Below, piece by piece: positions 6,465 to 11,308 of a stretch of 11,308 bases of DNA. The notes beneath the pieces are model-generated. The model had not been told where the DNA came from. It did not search any database and saw only the letters and a program-made list of their open reading frames with translations. The stretch's first letter is position 1, and each line of letters starts with the position of its first letter. The DNA comes from Thermoplasmatota archaeon (lineage in GTDB: Archaea > Thermoplasmatota > E2 > DHVEG-1). Both the position numbers and the translations under genes were made by a program. Location of the stretch: assembly GCA_018824925.1 (NCBI GenBank), contig JAHJFH010000188.1, forward strand, positions 1 through 11,308, in the 5' to 3' direction.

Positions 6465-8987
6465 CTACCCATCAGACAAGGCCAACTCATAAATAAAAAA
6501 TATGGTATCAAACAACCCAAGCTGCTCACGATCCGGCTCACTTAATGGCCCCCCTAACACCTTATTCGAAAACGATGACGCATCCACAACCACTAACACA
6601 CGACCCACCACACCTGTCGAATCATTCACCACCTCCACACCCCGAATCACCGACACCCCATCAACCAGCTCCCCAAGAGAAACACCCCCAGAAACACGAA
6701 TCACTGGCAAAGACACATTCCCCACCGAACTATTTACATCAGAACCATTACCCAACACAACCCTATTCTCAAAATCAATATACCGCCATAACCCAAAACC
6801 ACCCAACACCTCATTCGCTGTTGAACCAGGGTTCTCAATAGAATCAAACACCACCACACACCCACCCTGATCCACACATTGCGAAAGCACCCCCAGCTCA
6901 GCATCAGAAAACGACTTTGATGGATTCACCAGCATCACCACCTCAGCATCCACCACCGAATCATCAAAAACTATGGTCTGTCGCGGTGTCAACCCCACCC
7001 GCTGCGACCACACATACAACGTCCCAAAATTATCGGCCTCCTCAAAAATACTCACCGTCGGCCGCACATCCACCCGACTCTCCGTATGCCCCACATCAAA
7101 CACCACCTCATCTAACGAAAACCGCATCTCAGAAACACTATATGCTTGATCATTAACCCACCCCACCAACGGAATCATCAACCCCACACCCAACAAACCA
7201 GCCACACATACCACGAACGCAGACTCCAACCGACGTCGTGACCACAATAACCACACCACAATCACACCAAAAAAAACACAACAACCCCATAACAATAACA
7301 CATACGGGACCTCCGTATTCATTCGATTTAAATAATTCAGAGCCCCCATCGTCAAACCTTGATACCCATCAGAAAACACCGAAAAACTTGAAAATACTGT
7401 GGAATCAGAAAACGCCACCACCCGACCACGACCATACCGCACCGCTGCCATCTGCACAAACATCCCAAATTCTGCCTCAGCAGACGCCACCGACTCACGA
7501 AAAAAATTCTCTGTCGCATACGTCCCCGGTTCCGCACTCATACCCCCCGCATATATCACCGGCTCACCACCCCACCCCATACCAAGCGTACAGGACGTCA
7601 TAAACTCCACCACAGGCACCCTCGCCACAATCGGATGGGGCAACACCCCCGGTCGAAGAAACCGTGTCATATTACCACTCCCTAACATATATGTCGCATC
7701 ATTATGAAACCGTAATCCAAACACAGACGCTACCTGATTCAAAAACGTGTTCATCCCAAACACATCAGTATGATCACCAATCAACCATAACCCCCCACCA
7801 TCCTCAACAAAATCCGCGATCACCCCAACCTCCTCCAAACGAAAACTCGCAGTCGGACATTTCAAAATCAGAATATCCACATCCCTCAGAACCAACTCCG
7901 ACAAATCACCACCAACATGTCGCTTCACAGCATAGGTCGCATTTATCCACTCAGCCCACGAATAATAATTATAGGTAGACAACAACCCAAACCATTCGGT
8001 ATCCAACGGCCGCACAGAATCCTCCCAATCACTATGCACCTCATCAATCAACACCCGCCCCCCTTTCACCACCCCCGGATCCTGCCACCCCACAGCAGCA
8101 ACACCCAAAGACACACACAACAACACCATCAAACCAGCAATCACCAACCCACGATCCACCCGCACCACCGCAAACGGATCACACACCACCCCCTCACTAA
8201 ACTGATACAAAATCCCTGCCACCACCCCACAAAACGGTAAAAAACTCACCGCCATCACCACAGGATCCCAAAACACCGACAACACATCAAACGAAACAAA
8301 CCACACCACCAACACCACCAACCGAACCACCAGAAACACCCCACTACCCGCCAGGAACAAGAGAACCATCTTCCCCCACTTCGCGCGCCGATACCATAAA
8401 ACCATTACCAAAAAAAAACCAACAACAAACAACACCCAGGGCAACAACCCCAACTTCTCCCACGTAATTGAAACAGGAATCGCCCCTTGTGATGTCTGAA
8501 CAAAAACCAACCCCTGATTCACTGCAGACGTAACCCCCCCAGCATTCAATAACCCCGAAACCACCCCTGACAACACATCAACCCGATGACCCAACGACAC
8601 CACCACAGAATATATCCAAAACCCGACCGCCTGAACAACCAATACCCCACCAGCCATCAACAACCCCGAAGCAAGAACACCACTCAGATATCCCTCAGAA
8701 AAAAACGATTTTACCACCCCAAAACCAACACCCATAAGCAACACAAGACACCCAATGTTAAAGGGAAATGGCACCACCAAACCAGCCACTACCGCAGAAG
8801 CACCTATAACCAACAACCAACGAGACAAATGCAATGGACGCACCGTATGCATACCCCATACCATCACAACAAAACCCACAGAAAAACAAAATAGCCCCAC
8901 ACCATAATCAGGCTTTACAAAAACTGGAAGAAAAAAAAGCCATCCTACCGCAAAAATCCCGCTAGCAACACCCAGCAACCATCTCAC
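6465..8987 (-). CDS. Multi-TM protein with two GATase1/DUF4350-like domains
   Basis: An 840-residue membrane protein. Residues 1-300 hold about nine membrane segments. Residues 311-550 form a first GATase1-like (DUF4350/GldG-like) domain: strand VLIDEVHSD, then DVDILILKCP, a helix, FVEDGGGLWLIGDHTDV, and YGRGRVVAFSDSTVFSS. Two membrane segments follow (about 561-582 and 588-610), then a second similar domain (626-840) with VVFDVGHTESR, AEVVMLVNP, CVDQGGCVVVFDS and GRVLVVVDASSF. Related domains in ABC-linked systems bind ligands or scaffold; no glutaminase Cys is evident. Part of the N-terminal region (about 140-260) resembles exosortase/archaeosortase topology. The GTG start overlaps the upstream paralogue's stop (GTGA), with GGTGAT nearby as Shine-Dalgarno. 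No ABC ATPase is in view. Third positions are overwhelmingly G/T, giving a Val/Gly/Phe-rich protein. Function is unknown. Confidence 0.7.
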   Translation of the reverse strand: MRWLLGVASGIFAVGWLFFLPVFVKPDYGVGLFCFSVGFVVMVWGMHTVRPLHLSRWLLVIGASAVVAGLVVPFPFNIGCLVLLMGVGFGVVKSFFSEGYLSGVLASGLLMAGGVLVVQAVGFWIYSVVVSLGHRVDVLSGVVSGLLNAGGVTSAVNQGLVFVQTSQGAIPVSITWEKLGLLPWVLFVVGFFLVMVLWYRRAKWGKMVLLFLAGSGVFLVVRLVVLVVWFVSFDVLSVFWDPVVMAVSFLPFCGVVAGILYQFSEGVVCDPFAVVRVDRGLVIAGLMVLLCVSLGVAAVGWQDPGVVKGGRVLIDEVHSDWEDSVRPLDTEWFGLLSTYNYYSWAEWINATYAVKRHVGGDLSELVLRDVDILILKCPTASFRLEEVGVIADFVEDGGGLWLIGDHTDVFGMNTFLNQVASVFGLRFHNDATYMLGSGNMTRFLRPGVLPHPIVARVPVVEFMTSCTLGMGWGGEPVIYAGGMSAEPGTYATENFFRESVASAEAEFGMFVQMAAVRYGRGRVVAFSDSTVFSSFSVFSDGYQGLTMGALNYLNRMNTEVPYVLLLWGCCVFFGVIVVWLLWSRRRLESAFVVCVAGLLGVGLMIPLVGWVNDQAYSVSEMRFSLDEVVFDVGHTESRVDVRPTVSIFEEADNFGTLYVWSQRVGLTPRQTIVFDDSVVDAEVVMLVNPSKSFSDAELGVLSQCVDQGGCVVVFDSIENPGSTANEVLGGFGLWRYIDFENRVVLGNGSDVNSSVGNVSLPVIRVSGGVSLGELVDGVSVIRGVEVVNDSTGVVGRVLVVVDASSFSNKVLGGPLSEPDREQLGLFDTIFFIYELALSDG

Positions 8988-11308
8988 CGACCATCACCAC
9001 CCGAGACTTCATCAATAATGTGCTTCAAAAAAATAATGTTCCCCGGCCAATAATCATACACCGACTCAATATTACGATCCAAAAAAAACTCACTATCACC
9101 CACCAATAACAATCCACCAGAACCAACCGGATGAAACACCACTAAATGATACACTTGTTCATTCCACGAAAAATTATAAAACGACCGTGTCTCAGCTAAC
9201 GAAAACACAACCGGCCAACTATTCACAAACCGTGGCTCAAACTCAAATGATGCTGGATCCTCCTCACCATATGGTACCGGCCCTAACGGAATTGCATCAA
9301 TACCGACACCATACTGAGAAAGTAATGGATCCACCACTGAAGCCTCTGAAAAACCAGCAGCAACCACAACCACCCCACCGCGATGCATATAAAAACGCAA
9401 TTGATTCACCATCTCTGAAGAAAACACCTGAGTTGGGGCATTAAAAACAATAAAACTCCCTGTAACCATCGAAAAATCTATTGAATCATAGAGATACACA
9501 GGAAACATACCATTTCGCTGAAAATTTAAGACCAACCCCGATACTGAATCCTCCGTAAAACCATCCAAGGTAAACCGCTCAACATGTGTGGTATCAAAAA
9601 CCACAATATCTGAACCAAGAATAATATCAGTACCAGATAGTGAAGATACCGTCGAGCTTACCACTATCATCCCTGTAAGAATTAATACACAACTGAAAAT
9701 AAAAAAAACAGTTGATTTCCACACCAGTATAACCGCAATTAAAGCAACGAGAAATACCAAACCAATCAACAAATACACATTAAACTCAGAACCCGTCATA
9801 TCATTCCCAAGCCATTGAAACACAGACATGACCAATGTAAAGGATCGTGGTAATGCACTGTTCTGAAACGATGAGGTATCACCAAACACCACTACACGAC
9901 CCTCCCCATAAAACGCCCCAGCCGCAAGGACTACATCACCGACCTGTTCACCAGTATCAACCACATAATTCCCCAAATACGCAAAATCAGGATTTAACTC
10001 ATCACCCAAATCAGAAAAACCATAGGAACCAAGTACAATAGGAAATACCCCCGACCCAATCTCAAGAGATGCACCCACACTAATCTGAGCATTACGCACA
10101 TCAGAACCACCCAAAGGATTAGGACTCCCAAATACCGTAGCACTTGTCTCCCAACGCCATCGCTCATCCAATGGAAGCGCTGAATCAAACCGAAACTGAA
10201 TATCTACTGGTTCCAACAACTCATTTAACGGACCCCGAATACCCCCAACATTCGTATGATCACCTAATACCAACAAACCCCCACCCTTTCGAACAAACTC
10301 CCAGATCACCGCTAATTCATCATCAGAAAAGGAAACATTTCTATTAATAACCACCAACACATCAACATCAATAACATCAGATGCAGCCACCCTTTCTACC
10401 GAACGAAACTGTACATAATCAGATAGATTCACAAAACGAGTAATATTCTCCTCAAAACGATATTGCTGTATAGGAAAGGCTGTTTCATTCTCAACAAATA
10501 CCACATTATTGAATCCGAATAAGGAAAGATACACTGGAAGCAACCCAAACATACCTGAAGCCTCTCGACCATAGACTCCATACCGCGGAAGCTCCCAATC
10601 ACCCAACATATCTTCTGCTACAAAAGCTACCTGCACCGATTCATTTGAACCAGGGGAATGAAAAGGGAACACCCCATATAAAAACCCTGAAAAAAGAAGT
10701 ATTTGAACAAAAAAAATCACAATTACTTTTCGTACATTGTTAGTAACATGAACCTTTACTCTATTCGATTCCTGTGCTTCATCTTGATAAAACCATAGAA
10801 AACCACCGACTATGAGAAAATCCAGAACAAAGAATCCAAGAAACCACCACCCTGAAAACAACAAAAAATGATCAAAGAATATAGCAATAATTATAAGAAA
10901 AAAAATCCAGATACACCCAGAAACAAAAGATATAGCACCCATAAAAAAAATCTTTCTTTTTCTATGACTCGATAATCGATAAACAACACACAATGCCCAT
11001 ATCAAAATTGATACCATTATCAATAATCCTGATTGATATAAACCTAATAAGTTCGATGAGATGATATATGAAAAACTAAGTGAAAGCTGTGATATCATCA
11101 ACCAAAACTGAGGAAAATACGATAAAAGAAGATAAAACAGACTATTAATAAATAGAAAAACTGGTAACATCCTGTTAAAGCCTATATCTATCTGGTAGCC
11201 ATGAATAACAACCCATATACCCGTGAATAATAGCCAAATCGCAGTTAGTTGATATATTGATCCAGAAAAAAACCAAATCAGATAAAAACCTGTTAAAAAA
11301 CAAACACT
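8984..11308 (-). CDS. Partial multi-TM protein with two GATase1/DUF4350-like domains (paralogue; 5' end outside window)
   Basis: At least 774 residues. The frame stays open from the right edge, and the first ATG inside the window (11170) is only an internal Met, because the 46 upstream codons encode typical hydrophobic membrane sequence (FYLIWFF, WLLFTGIWVV). Several N-terminal membrane segments lead to a first GATase-like domain (about 9790-10640): VQVAFVAEDMLGDWE, DVLVVINRNVSFSDDELAVIWEF, GGGLLVLGDHTNVGG (GDHT at 10253-10264) and YGEGRVVVFGDTSSF. A membrane hairpin (about 9660-9780) and a second domain follow, with IVVFDTTHVERF, FIVFNAPTQVFSSE, RGGVVVVAAGF and GGLLLVGDSEFF. Order and motifs match the downstream 840-residue protein, indicating tandem duplication with strong divergence. 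Its stop overlaps that gene's GTG by 4 nt, so the two are co-translated and may form a heteromeric complex. Confidence 0.72.
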   Translation of the reverse strand, partial: SVCFLTGFYLIWFFSGSIYQLTAIWLLFTGIWVVIHGYQIDIGFNRMLPVFLFINSLFYLLLSYFPQFWLMISQLSLSFSYIISSNLLGLYQSGLLIMVSILIWALCVVYRLSSHRKRKIFFMGAISFVSGCIWIFFLIIIAIFFDHFLLFSGWWFLGFFVLDFLIVGGFLWFYQDEAQESNRVKVHVTNNVRKVIVIFFVQILLFSGFLYGVFPFHSPGSNESVQVAFVAEDMLGDWELPRYGVYGREASGMFGLLPVYLSLFGFNNVVFVENETAFPIQQYRFEENITRFVNLSDYVQFRSVERVAASDVIDVDVLVVINRNVSFSDDELAVIWEFVRKGGGLLVLGDHTNVGGIRGPLNELLEPVDIQFRFDSALPLDERWRWETSATVFGSPNPLGGSDVRNAQISVGASLEIGSGVFPIVLGSYGFSDLGDELNPDFAYLGNYVVDTGEQVGDVVLAAGAFYGEGRVVVFGDTSSFQNSALPRSFTLVMSVFQWLGNDMTGSEFNVYLLIGLVFLVALIAVILVWKSTVFFIFSCVLILTGMIVVSSTVSSLSGTDIILGSDIVVFDTTHVERFTLDGFTEDSVSGLVLNFQRNGMFPVYLYDSIDFSMVTGSFIVFNAPTQVFSSEMVNQLRFYMHRGGVVVVAAGFSEASVVDPLLSQYGVGIDAIPLGPVPYGEEDPASFEFEPRFVNSWPVVFSLAETRSFYNFSWNEQVYHLVVFHPVGSGGLLLVGDSEFFLDRNIESVYDYWPGNIIFLKHIIDEVSGGDGR

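Noticed and set aside
6502..8894. Several long plus-strand open frames rich in Pro, Thr and His
   Set aside because: They arise because the + strand here is almost only A and C, which makes stop codons rare. Their proteins are low-complexity, and the minus-strand frame encodes clear domain motifs over the whole stretch.
6500..8900. CA/CCA-rich stretches resembling a repeat array or CRISPR
   Set aside because: No fixed-length direct repeat with spacers is present. The pattern reflects Val, Gly and Leu codons (GTG, GGT, TTG) on the minus strand.

Overview
The window looks like a low-GC archaeal chromosome segment. The evidence is a type II methionine aminopeptidase of archaeal length, an MBF1 protein with the archaeal zinc-ribbon plus HTH layout, a COG1340-type archaeal coiled-coil protein, a DUF1614 membrane protein, TATA-like boxes about 30 nt ahead of starts, and Shine-Dalgarno sequences matching the canonical 16S 3' end. 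A euryarchaeal or Thermoplasmatota-like host is my guess; nothing here fixes the taxon.

Layout. Bases 53-748 (+) encode a DUF1614 membrane protein. Bases 838-4584 (+) form a tight five-gene housekeeping cluster: COG1340 coiled-coil protein, MBF1, a YrdC/Sua5 threonylcarbamoyl-AMP synthase, methionine aminopeptidase and a creatininase-superfamily hydrolase. The last two junctions are 4-nt stop/start overlaps (ATGA, then CTGA). The creatininase gene appears to start at a CTG codon, placed behind a nine-base match to the anti-Shine-Dalgarno. An oligo-T run at 4594-4601 ends this cluster and touches the stop codon of the convergent gene.

Everything from 4600 to the right edge is on the minus strand and is cell-envelope in character. 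In transcription order it holds: a multi-TM protein with two GATase1/DUF4350-like domains (8984 to beyond 11308, its 5' end outside the window); a GTGA-overlapping paralogue with the same architecture (6465-8987); a small secreted or anchored protein of unknown family (5695-6351); and a secreted caspase-fold (clan CD, C25/CHAT-like) putative peptidase with a visible His/Cys dyad (4600-5622). The last two genes each sit behind a near-identical promoter element fused to the T-rich terminator of the gene before it, so they are probably co-regulated.

The most interesting part is this minus-strand surface module. It combines paired membrane proteins carrying extracytoplasmic GATase-like domains, one with an N-terminal region that resembles an exosortase/archaeosortase lacking its catalytic Cys, with a secreted caspase-like protein and an unknown secreted partner. 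Base composition is also extreme: the + strand at 6465-8987 is almost devoid of G and T in places. No RNA genes, CRISPR arrays or insertion sequences were seen, and no gene-free stretch exceeds about 115 bases.
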